From: Lucinisca nassula
Taxonomy: Eukaryota; Mollusca; Bivalvia; Lucinida; Lucinidae
DNA length: 64,000 nucleotides
Assembly (NCBI GenBank): GCA_963580285.1
Contig: OY757024.1
Span: forward strand, 122,326,045 to 122,390,044
Reading direction: 5' to 3'
Each line of letters opens with the position of its first letter. The first letter of the stretch is position 1. This document shows positions 9,436-20,697 of this stretch, in pieces. A program made the translations under genes and the position numbers. The notes under the pieces were generated by a model. The model saw only the letters and a list, made by a program, of their open reading frames with translations, was not told the DNA's origin and ran no database searches.

Positions 9436-11972
9436 ATAAACAAGAGGCCCATGGGCCACTATGATCACCAGAGCTCAGGTGGGCACTGCCCAATTGCAGC
9501 CATGTATTTTAACATGGTATCATTTTAATCTGCCAAGAGAACCCCAATATCCAAATGAGCACCCATGTGGATTCAGTATATGAAACATTAGGCCTTTTAT
9601 GAAGTAGAGGGGCGGGGCATGGACCCAATGGAGCCCTGGTTGGTATCACTAAATGTGTCTTATTACACTAGGATGGTTTAGCAGTGGGGGTCTGTATGGC
9701 TGGAGATATAAGGCCTCTTAAACAGTGGAGGGGTTGGAGCATGCCCTGTCGATCCGAGGAAAGCCCAAGATTGTTGTCCCTAAATGTGTCTTATCATAAG
9801 GACCAAGTATATATATGGTTTAGGGGTGGGAATCTGAACAGTTTCCGAGATATGAGGCCCTTTTATGAAGTGGAAAGGTCCCTGCGGACACCCCTACAGT
9901 AGGTGTGCTAATAATAAGGAACAAGAACATATATGATTATAGAATGGGGATTTGAATGGTTTCTGAAATATATGACCTTTTATGAAGTGGAAGGTCGGGG
10001 CACATTGCCTCAGCACAAAGAGACCCCCCAAGTTGGTGTGACTGAACGAGTCTTATCATAAGGAACAAGAATATATATGGTTAAGGGTTTTTTTTTTTTT
10101 TTTTTGGTTTGGGTTTTACGGCCCTTTTAAGATTATTTCACTCATATCGAGCCGATCGTTAATCAGAGGTGGGCGAAAACTGGAGTACCCGGAGAAAAAC
10201 CACCTGACCTTCCGTTGCAGAACTTGGCGTCTCACACGTGGCCCGAGCGAGGCTCGAACCTACGGCGGTGAGAGACCTAATGACTAAGAGTCAGCGCTCT
10301 TATCCACTAGGCCACGGAGGCCCGTATGGTTTAGGGGTGGGGAGCTAAACGATTTCTGAGATATATGGCTTTTAATGAAGTCAAGCGGTTGGGCATGGCC
10401 CGGGCATGCCCCAGGGACTCACAAGCTGGTGTCACTGAATGCGTCTTATCATAAAGAAGATGAATATATATGGTTTAGGGGTGGTGCTTGGACCAGTTTC
10501 TGAGATATAAGGCCTTTTCTGAAGTGCAGGGGTGGGGCAAGGCCCTGGGAGACCCCAGGTTGGTGTCAATGAATGTGTCTTATCATAAGGAACAATAATA
10601 TATATGGTTTAGGGGTGGGGATCTGTAAGGTTTCCAAGATATTGTGATATTATGAAATGGAGGGGTGGGGCATGGCCCCAGAACATCCCTGCGGACCCCC
10701 AGGTTGGTGTCACTGAATGCGTCTTATCTTACTGAACGAGAATATATAATGTTTAGGGTTGGGGATCTGTAAGGTTACTGGGATATTGGGCCTTTTATGA
10801 AGTGGAGGGGGTGGGGCATGGCCCCGGCACATCCTAGGGGACCCCCAGGTTGGTGTCAATGAGTCCATCTTATCATAAGGAACAAGAATTTATATGGTTT
10901 AGGGGTGGGGGTAAATGGCATTTTATGAAGTGGAGGGGCGGGGGCATGTCCCCGGCACAACCCGGGGGACCCCCAGGTTGGTATCACTTAATGCATCTTA
11001 GCATAAGGAACAAGAATATATATGGTTTAGGGGTTGGGATCTGAATGGTTTCTGAGATAAATGGCATTTTATGAAATAGAGGGGGCAGGGCATGTCCCCG
11101 GCACATCCCGGGGGACCCCCAGGTTGATGTCACTTAATGCATCTTATCATAAGGAACAAGAATATATAGGTTTAGGGGTTGGGATCTGTAAGGTTTCTGA
11201 GATATAAGGCATTTTATGAAGTGGAGGGGGTGGGGCATGGCCCCGGCACAACCTAGCCCCCCCCCCCCCCAGGTTGACATAAAAGCATATGGCTGAGAGA
11301 AGTTTACTCAAGGAACATGTTTATGTAAGTTTTGTCAAAATATCTGCAATGACTTGGCAGTAAATGCCATTTTTCAGTTTTCCCCATTATAAGTCAATGG
11401 AAACTCGTAAGTTGCCATAGCAACAAAACTGAAAGGCCAAATTTCATAAAAAAACACAAAACCTGTAAAGGCAAATATGGTGAATATTTTATTAAAGTCT
11501 CAGCCTCCTAGAGCATATGGTTTCTGAGAAGATGATTTTTTAAGTATTTTTTTTGTCTATTTTTTGCATTTTGGTTTCCATGGCAACCAATAAAAATGGG
11601 CAGAAGGCCTAAAATCATACGGCAGATAGTAGATTGCCTATGGAACATTTCTATGAAAGTTTTGTCAAAATATCTGCAGAGGCTTGGCAGTAAATGCCAT
11701 TTTTCAATTTTCCCCATTATAAGTCTATGGAAACTACAAGTTGCCATAGCAACCAAATTAATGAGCCGATTTTGATAAAAAAAACACAAACTTTCAATCC
11801 CCCAGCCCAAGGATAATACAGATAAAATTTAAGCCCAATCGGCCCAGTGGCTTCAGAGGAGATGTCGTTTGAAAGTGTTGACGCAGACGACATACGTCAT
11901 ACGACGGACGACGACTGACAACTGCCTATCCTATAGGCTCCCCCGGAGCCTTAGGCTCTGGTGAGCTAAAAA
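9436..11972 (-). repeat. Satellite-bearing element with ~140-bp internal units
   Basis: The left end reads 'AACAAGAGGCCCATGGGCC' and the right end 'GGCTCTGGTGAGCTAAAAAT', ends shared by several other elements in this window. The core (9560-11270) is a tandem array in which 'GGTTTAGGGGTGGGG' recurs every 127-149 bp (for example 10472, 10608, 10750, 10899, 11026, 11168). The part from 11280 to 11880 is a second repeat type with 'GTAAATGCCATTTTTCA' seen twice. A SINE is inserted at 10088-10324. The copy carries the intact TTAA (9525-9528) that is occupied by a piggyBac element in a related copy at 31660-35030. Confidence 0.75.
10088..10324 (-). mobile_element. tRNA-derived SINE (type 1), with target-site duplication
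   Basis: On the minus strand the head reads 'GGGCCTCCGTGGCCTAGTGG' (A-box like) followed by 'GGTTCGAGCCT' (B box), then a core with 'CGGGTACTCCAGTTTTCGCC' and a poly-A end (T run at 10088-10105). It is flanked by near-identical direct repeats, TATGGTTAAGGG (10076) and TATGGTTTAGGG (10325), the expected mark of LINE-type retroposition. The same SINE occurs at 32496-32750 and 33613-33873. I recall bivalve SINEs with this kind of conserved core but cannot verify the family name here. Confidence 0.85.
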
Positions 11973-14080
11973 TGTTAACTGTTTAACATACAATTCACAT
12001 TCAAATGAAAAGGCCTCACTGGTGTATATGGAGCTAAACTTTTTGATGAAATCCTCCTCCTCATCATCATCATTGTCATCAATGGCAATATCATCATTTA
12101 CAGTATTTATTGTCGGTGCCATAATCCAAATATTTAAAATATGAGCATTTAGTATATAAACACCACATGTTTAAACAATCAGTTTCTATCCAGGGCATCA
12201 ATAACAATATTAATAGCATGACCATTTATAGCACCAATATGAGCAATATAATTTAGCAAAAACAACGATTTGGATTATTTAGTTTTGGGACACAAATTGC
12301 ACACCTGGGTCAAAGGTCTGATCCTTTGTTTGGAAATTTCATAGAGGGGTTCCATCCCATGAGATTCAACAGGGAAGGACCAAACAAGACTGTGCTAATG
12401 CCAAAGATGCTGATTACACTGTGTACACACAGGCTTATCTGCATATTTATCGTTCATACATGCAATTTGCAGGTTTTCTCATTATGAGGCTCATTCATTA
12501 TGGTCTATAATATATTAAATGATAAAAGTGTATGAATAGATTGGTGCAAATGTTAAGCAGCTAAACTACACAGTTTGATCTAATCCTGTGTGAAAATATT
12601 TCTATGAAGCAGCCATCACTATTGTACCACTTTTGGAGCAGCTATACTTACACATTCCATGCCAAATAGAGAATAGTATTCTCAATTCTCAAACAATCTA
12701 TTATTTTATTCCTAAAAATTCCAGAAAGGGGTGTGTGCGTGGCATATGCTGGTTACAAAAACACATTTTAATGTATTTACTATTTAGCAATATACAAGTT
12801 GCCTATGTTAACTTAAAACAAGTTTTTCGTGAAAAGCATGCCCCAAATATGCTTACCATAGTCCCATTTTTGACCATTTTACTGGTTGAAATCATGGTGT
12901 GTATCATATTTATACTTCATTAATGAGTTTCCTGCATGAAACAAGTTAAATAAATGTAAATTGCACCACTGTTAATGACTACATCTGAAAAGACCTTAAT
13001 ATTTCAACATTGTCCTAATGTTAGTCTTATTACGTAACTGGCACATTCATGAACTTGCGTACCGCATGTTGGCATGATATAAAACATGTTTTGCAAGACT
13101 TAAAAAATGGGAAATATTGTGTTTCATACTGCCCAGATATAGTACTAAAATAATATACTAAAGAGAATTTTGGTACCATGGTGGCCACTCAAAATGCATT
13201 TTTGTGAGCTTTCGTCACACGGGAGCTTCTACTATAAATATGTTCTAGTCTTTGTCAAGATTTCATTTTGCTAGGAAAACTTGCCATATGTATCTTCTTT
13301 AGCTATGCCAAATTTCATGAAAATCAAAAACCGGTAACACTGTAGTTTTACACCTTTAATGGATGTAAGTCGTTTCTGCAAAATTTACTATTTTATTGAA
13401 ATCATCCAAGAACCTTACAAAAAGGCAATTCGTAACAGTTATGTAATAAAAATGAGATTATACAATTCAAATGAATACATATTGAGCTGATCTAGCTTAG
13501 AAACTATCAAAATATCATGAATTTCTGATATTTTACTTTCATTTATACACTATGATCTATCCAAAATAGTAGATAGTAAAAAAACTAATTCAAAAGGTAT
13601 TCTTATCAACAAATTAGGCTTAACAACATATATTGCTTTTTTATTAGCAGCAAAATTATTGTGAACATGTGCAACTTTATTTAATGACTTTGCATAAGTC
13701 AAGCTACTCAAATAGGTGTAAGGCAAGGAGATCCATTATTTTCATTTCCATACCAAGCTGGTATGCAAGGACGCAATGGTCAGTGGTTTGTTGTTGCTAG
13801 TAAAAATAGTTCTGATGATAAATCCATGGCCAGATTAAGCCTTAGATATTCTCTGTCTTTATGAACCCTGGATTATTATCATAACAAAAAAGTTACAGTA
13901 ATTATTGGTTAGTATTTCAAAAAATCGAAATGTCATTGATATTGGGTTTCTGCTACAAAAGATATCATTGATGGATGAGGCGCAGAATATTTGGTGTAAA
14001 CAAAGCTGTTCCATGGCCTAGAGAAATTTTGCTATTAGACAGGGAGAGAAACAGTTTCCTTCCTTATAGTACACATGCAG
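11973..14080. other. AT-rich unassigned sequence
   Basis: No domain, RNA gene or named repeat was recognised. A CATCATCATC-rich stretch lies at 12058-12085. Open frames such as 12633-12923 are AT-rich, unsupported and probably chance. Confidence 0.35.
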
Positions 14081-14600
14081 AAATATTTTCAAAATTCCAC
14101 AATGGAATCAATGATCCCAAAGGACAAGAAAATATAATCTACACTATGATGTAGGGCAGGGAGACGTTTTACCGCCGCCACACATTCCCACACACCAGCT
14201 GTAGTGAAGTTAAATATGTTCTATAAAAGGGTTATCCTTTGGAAGCAAGGAATACACCACAGAACTAAAAATATGGAGTATACATGTTTTCTGGGCCAGA
14301 CTAGCTAGTTTCGGCCAATTAGGCCTCATCAGTGACCCTCAAATATTTTCAAAATTCCACAATGGAATCAATGATCCCAAAGGACAAGAAAATATAATCT
14401 ACACTATGATGTAGGGCAGGGAGACGTTTTACCGCCGCCACACATTCCCACACTCCAGCTGTAGTGAAGTTAAATATGTTCTATAAAAGGGTTATCCTTT
14501 GGAAGCAAGGAATACACCACAGAACTAAAAATATGGAGTGTACATGTTTTCTGGGCCAGACTAGCTAGTTTCGTCCAATTAGGCCTAATCAGTGTTTTTA
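14081..14600. repeat. Direct dimer of a 260-bp unit (family R1)
   Basis: 'AAATATTTTCAAAATTCCAC' occurs at 14081 and again at exactly 14341; the two units are nearly identical. Each carries 'GGGAGACGTTTTACCGCCGC', 'CACACCAGCTGTAGTGAAG'-type sequence and 'GGCCTCATCAGTGACCCT' in the order seen in the 384-bp array at 5187-6398, but the intervening sequence is shorter and different. Confidence 0.9.
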
Positions 14601-16090
14601 AGCACTGTTCTTGCTTGCTTTTTGTTCATTAATAATTACCAGTACATTTCTGTGCAATGTATCTCTCAGCTTAGAAAGAGCATTGCAATGTTTGGACAGA
14701 AAAAAGCACCACAATGTATTTACTGAAATAATTTAAACTCCTATGAGTAATGCGATAACTACCCACAGATTGAATAGTTATTATCAACAGTTTAAATGCT
14801 TCTTGATATCTTACATAATGTGCTTTGTAATTACTTCAACAACTGCTGAGATAGGTAAATGAAGTGAAAGACCTATACAAATATATAGACAACACAATCA
14901 TGATCACATAAGTTTTGGAACACTGACAAATGTACGACTATGTGAATTCTAAAAGCAAATTCAAATGGCTTTGGAATACAGCTTCAGGAAGCCGTTTTAT
15001 TTCGTTCATAGGGGCTATACAAAAAAGATAGATTGGCTAGTGCCTATGCAGGTACAAATTCTGAAAACTTAATGTCCAGGAAAAGTAATCGCAAGTGTTA
15101 TTGATTTTCCCTAGAGTAAACCTTTCTTTTAAAATGGACAGTTAGGGTTAAATAAACAAACAACAGTTTGACTTGAGAGTAATTTATCTCCAGTCGGATA
15201 ACAAATCTCACAAAATCTGAAGCTACATCTAAAGGGACTGGTATGTTGTTGATTTGAATGTTAAATCTAAACATCACCTTAGCACCATTACCAAATTAGA
15301 CAAGGAAGACAGAAAGAAAACTGTGCACATGATTACATGGGTGCGTTTGATGACGTTTGTCATCAAAACCTTTGCGGTATAGTTCTGTAGACAAAATAGT
15401 TTGTTCCATAGGGGGCAAATTTACCGAAATGGATGTTTTGAAATAATATTTATAATTATGCTATGAACTACTTACACAAACCATACTATACTGAAGCCAT
15501 CCAAATTGAAAGCAATAGTAAAGTATCATTAAACAGCATGACCAAAACATGATAACCATATAATTTCACATTTTGCTGAATCAGGACTATCAGTATTCAG
15601 TCTGTTAAAACACAATGTTACCGGTCCTCAATTTCCATCAAAATTCATCAACATGTTCCTGTGATAAATGGGTAGTTTTTATGCTAAAATGGTGTCTTGA
15701 CAAAAATTGGAACATGGTAAAAATGCATATAAAATTTTAATGAATATAAAATTAGGAGCTGAAATATGGGGACACCATCAAAGAAAACTGAATGCCCAGA
15801 CACTAATACTAGACATATGAGGTCATTCATAGTATCAACTAACTCACCAATTATGGCTTTAATTCATAAAACATAGCAGCATTAGATATATGAAACTCTG
15901 AATACTTTGGACAAGTTTATATCAGAGAACTCTCTGTTGTGATAGAGACTTCATAAAATATGTAATAAATTTACTACGAAAATACAATTTAAAAGTGAAT
16001 GCATCGTAATTATAATGGTTATACCCGAGGCAATTATTGTGCACAATTTCATCAAAATCCAAGCGTGGGCAGAAACCAATGCAAATTTCC
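14601..16090. other. AT-rich unassigned sequence
   Basis: I see no gene or identifiable repeat in this interval. Open frames are short and unsupported. Confidence 0.35.
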
Positions 16091-16480
16091 TATACCTTGA
16101 AAGACCCCCTTTGGACTTGGGTCATTTCGGCCTATTTCGGTGGATCATTTCGGCCCTGGGTTGTTTCGGCCTGGGTCGTTTCGGCCAGATTTTATAAGAT
16201 AATTTATTTATCCCCACGTATTTCGAAGAAAAGTGGGGATATTGTTATCGCCTCCGTCCGTCTGTCTGTCCGGCGATCTCCTCCTAAACCGCTGGACGAA
16301 ATCCAACCAAATTTGGTATGTGAGTTGCTTATATGAATGGCTTGTGCAAGACCCCATTTTTGGCCCTGTCGCCAGGGGCCCTGGGGAGGGGTCAAATTGT
16401 CAAATTTTGGTCCTGCTTCTTCAAATTTCATATAAACATGGGGATTTGCGATGGTGTGCCATCGACTGCGCGATCTAGTT
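16091..16480. repeat. Unclassified dispersed repeat pieces
   Basis: Around 16125-16190 'TCATTTCGGCC' or 'TCGTTTCGGCC' recurs four times, a motif also present at 8480 and 23620. From 16207 the text 'ATCCCCACGTATTTCGAAG...GTGGGGATATTG' followed by 'CCGTCCGTCTGTCTGTCC' is a terminal hairpin and pyrimidine tract that also opens the array near 39500. No transposase is visible. Confidence 0.5.
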
Positions 16481-16563
16481 CTTTTTTACAGCAGATATTT
16501 TTGCAATATTATTGCATGGCCTTTCACGTTACCCATGTTTATGAAACCCCAATTAAAAGTTCT

Positions 16564-16843
16564 CATTACGATAACATGCCTGTGCGAAATAGTGAATTTT
16601 TCACTTCCCCAAAATGGCTACTATGCTGATGAAAATCTGTGATATTTTTCTTATTTATACTGCAAACATAGGTTGTGGGTGCTCGTTAGAACCGCCTCAT
16701 TGAGGCAGTTCTTACGAGTACCCGCAACATATGTCTTGGAGCAAAAATAACAAAAATAATGTATACCCCCGTAAACCCCATTTTTCTCTCTATATATAGT
16801 GGGGTTTAGGGGGTGTTAATTTCACGGACTTGTTCACGTGATA
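16564..16843 (-). mobile_element. 280-bp foldback MITE (family FB)
   Basis: The ends are CATTACGATAAC and (reverse) ATCACGTGAACAAGTCCGTG, an imperfect terminal inverted repeat of about 25 bp. Inside lie two hairpins: a central 'GGGTGCTCGTTAGAACCGCC' palindrome and a second one made by 'AACCCCA...TGGGGTTT'. The flanking base is T on both sides (16563 and 16844), compatible with a 1-bp target duplication. No coding capacity. Confidence 0.85.
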
Positions 16844-16976
16844 TTGTTATAGCCATGTTTCCAGTTAGCACCAACAAGGTGGTATGCCTAGAATTTGATA
16901 ATTGTTTGAAAACAACTTTACTACAATTATATATGAAATTGTATATTGAATAACAATCACAAAGCAGTCACACGGC

Positions 16977-17105
16977 GCTAGGGCAACGTCAAATCAACGT
17001 TACAACGTCATGCCGTTGCACGTTGCAGCGTCATGACGTTGCATCGATGTAGATGTGTCGTTGCATAAACCTCAAGAAATTGCAACGACGTTGATGTGAC
17101 TTCTT
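16977..17105. repeat. CRE-like AACGTC cluster repeat
   Basis: The motif CAACGTC / GACGTTG recurs about ten times on both strands within 130 bp, starting beside 'GGCGCTAGGGCAACGTCAAA'. A related copy in inverted orientation lies at 54866-54995. Some units resemble TGACGT binding sites, but the dispersed, paired occurrence suggests a repeat element rather than a promoter. Confidence 0.6.
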
Positions 17106-17440
17106 TGTTTTTTATTTTTAGAAACCCTTTAAAATCGTTTTGAGCGATGAACACCTGATATACATTGAATGCTGACATTTGATTCCTATCTGTTATAACA
17201 TATTTGAATATTTTGTACATAAAAAGAATTCGCCGACGAAGTCAAATGGAATAAAAATGATCTCATCTCCATAATTAAAGACGCCCGCATTTAACACGTT
17301 TATTTTTCACACCTATTTAAATAAGGTCATGCACCGGCACTCGGTTAACCACCGACAAAAAGAATGGATAAGAGAAAGCGAGCAAAATTAACGGTGATTT
17401 ATTACCGGATCATTAACATGTGACGATTCCGTTTACTACT

Positions 17441-17646
17441 CATCACGAAAACACGCCTATATAATTTTGACCCCCTCAAACCCCACTTTTATATAGTAAA
17501 ACTGGGGTTTGCCGGGGTAAACCTTATTTTCTTTTTTCTGCTCTAAAATATAGATTATGGGTACACGTTAGAACCGCCTCGGCCGTTCTAACGCAGTCTA
17601 TATTTTGAGCAGAAATAAGAAAAATATCGTAATTTTCGTCTTAAAA
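17441..17646. mobile_element. Foldback MITE of family FB, 'ACACGCC' subfamily
   Basis: It begins CATCACGAAAACACGCCTAT and contains 'CCCACTTTTATATAGTAAAA...GGGGTTTGCCGGGG' and a decayed central hairpin ('CGTTAGAACCGCCTCGGCCG'). The 3' end is cut by the adjacent PLE tail at 17647. Other copies of this subfamily are at 26196-26452 and 38414-38625. Confidence 0.75.
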
Positions 17647-20600
17647 AAGTAGAAGTAAAACAAAGATCAGGAATCGATACAATTAACTTACTCCACCCAT
17701 CAAAGGCACCAAAGGGAAAGAAACACAAACATTAAGCGACCAGACCATAATGGAAACCTGAACAAAGGAAGGCCATAAGGACAGTTACTTCCCACAAAGT
17801 GGCCATACGGCCATCCAAAATAAAAAGACCGAGTGATACACACACTAAGTAACAAACAACACCATAAATAAACCGCCACAGAAGAACCGCCTTGGAACGG
17901 TCAGTGGAATGATTTCCACACGGGGGGCTTAAATCGATTTTACGTGGCCACAATGCTCGCCCTTACTTCCGTCGCGATTTAGACAAATTATTTGTTCAAT
18001 CCGCATGAAGGCCTCCTAACTCACCAGTGCAACATCTCCGTGAACACAAAAAATCAAAGAACCACATTGGTGAGACAACGGTGAGGACTCGACAGCATGA
18101 AACCCCTGAAATGCTGGAGCACAAGGAAACCAACAGTAAGACCCCGATGGGGCCGACCAGAGACAGAGCATCAGGCACCAACCAACATTACCTTGAATTA
18201 GATCTCTCTAATTTTCAATAAGCCTTTACGTAGGAGCCGTCATAGAATCTGAGGCCTGACCCACCGGGTTGCAATTAAAGAGGGAAGCAAAGTTGCCAAC
18301 CGTGATTGGGTTAACTACCATGCATGCAGTCTGTCGTATAACATCCATGTTGTAACCAATCGTTTTATATCGAAGAAAGATTTTACGAAATTGGGTGCTG
18401 AAGTCATTGCGGTTATATATTTTTCTGAATTTATATACTAAGTAACCATAAAATTCGGTTTCCGATAGACCTTGTTGCAGGAGAGATTTAAGTCCAATGT
18501 TGAATTTTGATATTAAATCAGAATGGCGTCCATAAAATTTCGAAAAGGCTTTGCGTAGTTTATGGTACCGATAATCCTGATTAAGGAATAATTTATTACG
18601 AGTGTTGAAGTCAGTTACATGACTACACACTCTAGCAAATCGAATTAATTGCGAAATATAAACGTCAAAGGATGGCGCACGAGGAACATCACCATCCAAA
18701 AAAGGAAAATTTACAATCTCAAAATCAAAGTCATCGCGTTTATCATAAATTTTGCACGAAACAAATCCATCTACAATAGAAAGATGTAAATCCAAAAACG
18801 GGGCCTCGGTATCAGAAGAATTTGCTTTATTTAACTGAAGTTCTAGGGGGTAAATCTGACTGATCAAACCATCGAAATAGGTATTATCAATATTTAATAA
18901 ATCATCTAAATATCTAGAAGTGGAGCTAAAAGCTTCAATAATTTCAGATTGGTTATCAATGGAAAGCGACAACATGAAGTCTCTTTCATAACAATACCAG
19001 AACAGATCAGCCACAAGAGGTGCGCAATTCGTACCCATCGGAATACCCACAATTTACCTAAATAACTAAGTACCGAATCTAATATAAATATAGTCAAGTA
19101 GAAAGGTGAGGGCATCACACACTCTCTGACATGACCAAAGTGTATAATTCTTATGCTCTTTAGAAGTGAAAATGCATTTCTGACATTACATGCAAGATAG
19201 AGAGAATCTTCTCCGTGAAAAGCCCATTCTATTAAATCATTAAGCTTTTCTTTTATAAGATTATGAGGAAGTGTAGTGTAAAGAGTGGAAAAATCGTAAG
19301 TAGATAGACTTGAAGCACGAACATGTCTGGATTTCAATGTATTTAAAACCTCATTCGAATTTTTTATAGACCAAAACAGATTTCTTCCTGATCTTTCAAA
19401 GACTTTATCACAATATTTAATCACATGCGTTTTAATAGCAGTAAGACAGGAAGTTAATAATTTAGAAAGTTCAGTGGTAGTGCAAGAGCTAGAATTTGCA
19501 ATTAACCGTGCTTTGTGTGATCTTTTATGAAGTTTTGGTAACCAGTTTAGCGTAGGAAGCTTGTCTTGACCTTCGGTAACACACACAGCAAACTTGGTGG
19601 CTGAATGACAAACATGTTTATCTACTATAGTTCTCTCTTCAGCTAAAGGCTGAAGTTCATAGGCCTTAGTACCACCAAGGCCCTGCGTAAGCGTGTTAAC
19701 ATAGTGGAGCCGTCACACAACGACGACGTTGTTAGCGGCCTTGTCTGCAGGGACCAAAACAAACTTCTTATGAAATTCTTGAATACCTAGTTTAAGATGA
19801 CGTAAAGACCTCTTGGACTTAGGAGATAATAAGTTAGTATTTTGAGAATAGAAAGAAATGCGTTTATTCACTAGTTTTGAAATGCTAAGTTTCGAGTCCT
19901 TAAGGGCTCAACATACTCTCGCTTACACCATCGATTACCGAATTCATTCAAGGAAGCAGCGATTTCATCTCTACATTTACTGAAATCAATTTTAGAAGGA
20001 AACCGATATTTCGGTCCTTTAGAAATTATATTCCTTATCCTAGAATCAGGAATAATTTTCAAATTGCCAGTAATTACATAACCAGCAGCAGGATAGCAAT
20101 ACTTTGAGTTTTTACAATCACATGAATCAGGAGTATTAGTATCAATATCAAATCAGAAACAAGTTTATTGAAATTAGAAATGATAGATCTTACAGGTTTG
20201 TTATATTTATAGCAAATTATAGGTGTTTCAGTATTTTAAAAAAAAGCAGGAATGGAAGAAAGCACCGATCTCTTACGGATACTGGGCAAATCTATAAAAT
20301 CCATACCCTTATTAATGAAGGATATTTTGAAGAAATGGCGTTTATGATTAATTTCAGAATCAATGTAAGGACGGAGAGTATGCTGAGTATAGCCTCTAGT
20401 TCAGAGAGCTGCATCATATAACTGATGAGAACTATCGTAGAATTTATTCGCCTCGGTGTCCAGAAGACGTAAAACAGAAACGGGTAATGAACTTAGAAAT
20501 GAAAGCATAGAGTGGCGTCCATGATTTAATAATATAATTTACAGTCACTTCATTCTAGTATTGTTACGTTTAAACGCACGTGATTTACGTTTAAAGTTAC

Positions 20601-20697
20601 CATTTTTCCTGGTGCGTTTTCGACATTCCAGGAGCGAGAAAATATCAAAATCCGGCATTCTGGAAATATTACCCTCATGATAAATATTGTCATTAAA
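17647..20697 (-). mobile_element. Penelope-like (Naiad-type) element copy C, RT and 3' part
   Basis: This is the longest PLE copy in the window. On the minus strand it reads, from high to low coordinates, a linker with 'SCDCKNSKYC', 'FVLVPADKAANNVVVV', the RT and the 3' tail ending at about 17647. Its 5' portion continues at 22840-23116, beyond a Helentron-like insertion at 20698-22839. The gap can be closed because a related fragment at 35030-35160 carries the uninterrupted sequence. The element has at least one frameshift in the RT. Confidence 0.88.
18226..19800 (-). pseudogene. PLE reverse transcriptase, frameshifted (copy C)
   Basis: In order on the minus strand: 'FVLVPADKAANN' (an RT motif typical of PLEs), 'LPTLNWLPKLHKRSHKARLI', 'STYDFSTLYTTLPHNLI', a frame break, 'GIPMGTNCAPLVADLF', catalytic 'SRYLDDLL', 'FLDLHLSIV', 'VNFPFLDGDVPRAPSFDVYI' and 'NQDYRYHKLRKAFSKFYGRH'. 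The break near 19165 is the loss of one T in 'GCATTTTTCAC' relative to copy A. The catalytic aspartates remain, so a single indel plus the upstream insertion accounts for the loss visible here. This enzyme class copies element RNA at a nicked target. Confidence 0.88.

Noticed and set aside
16970..17105. A promoter with CRE sites
   Set aside because: No gene starts nearby and an inverted copy lies at 54.9 kb, so a repeat explains it better.
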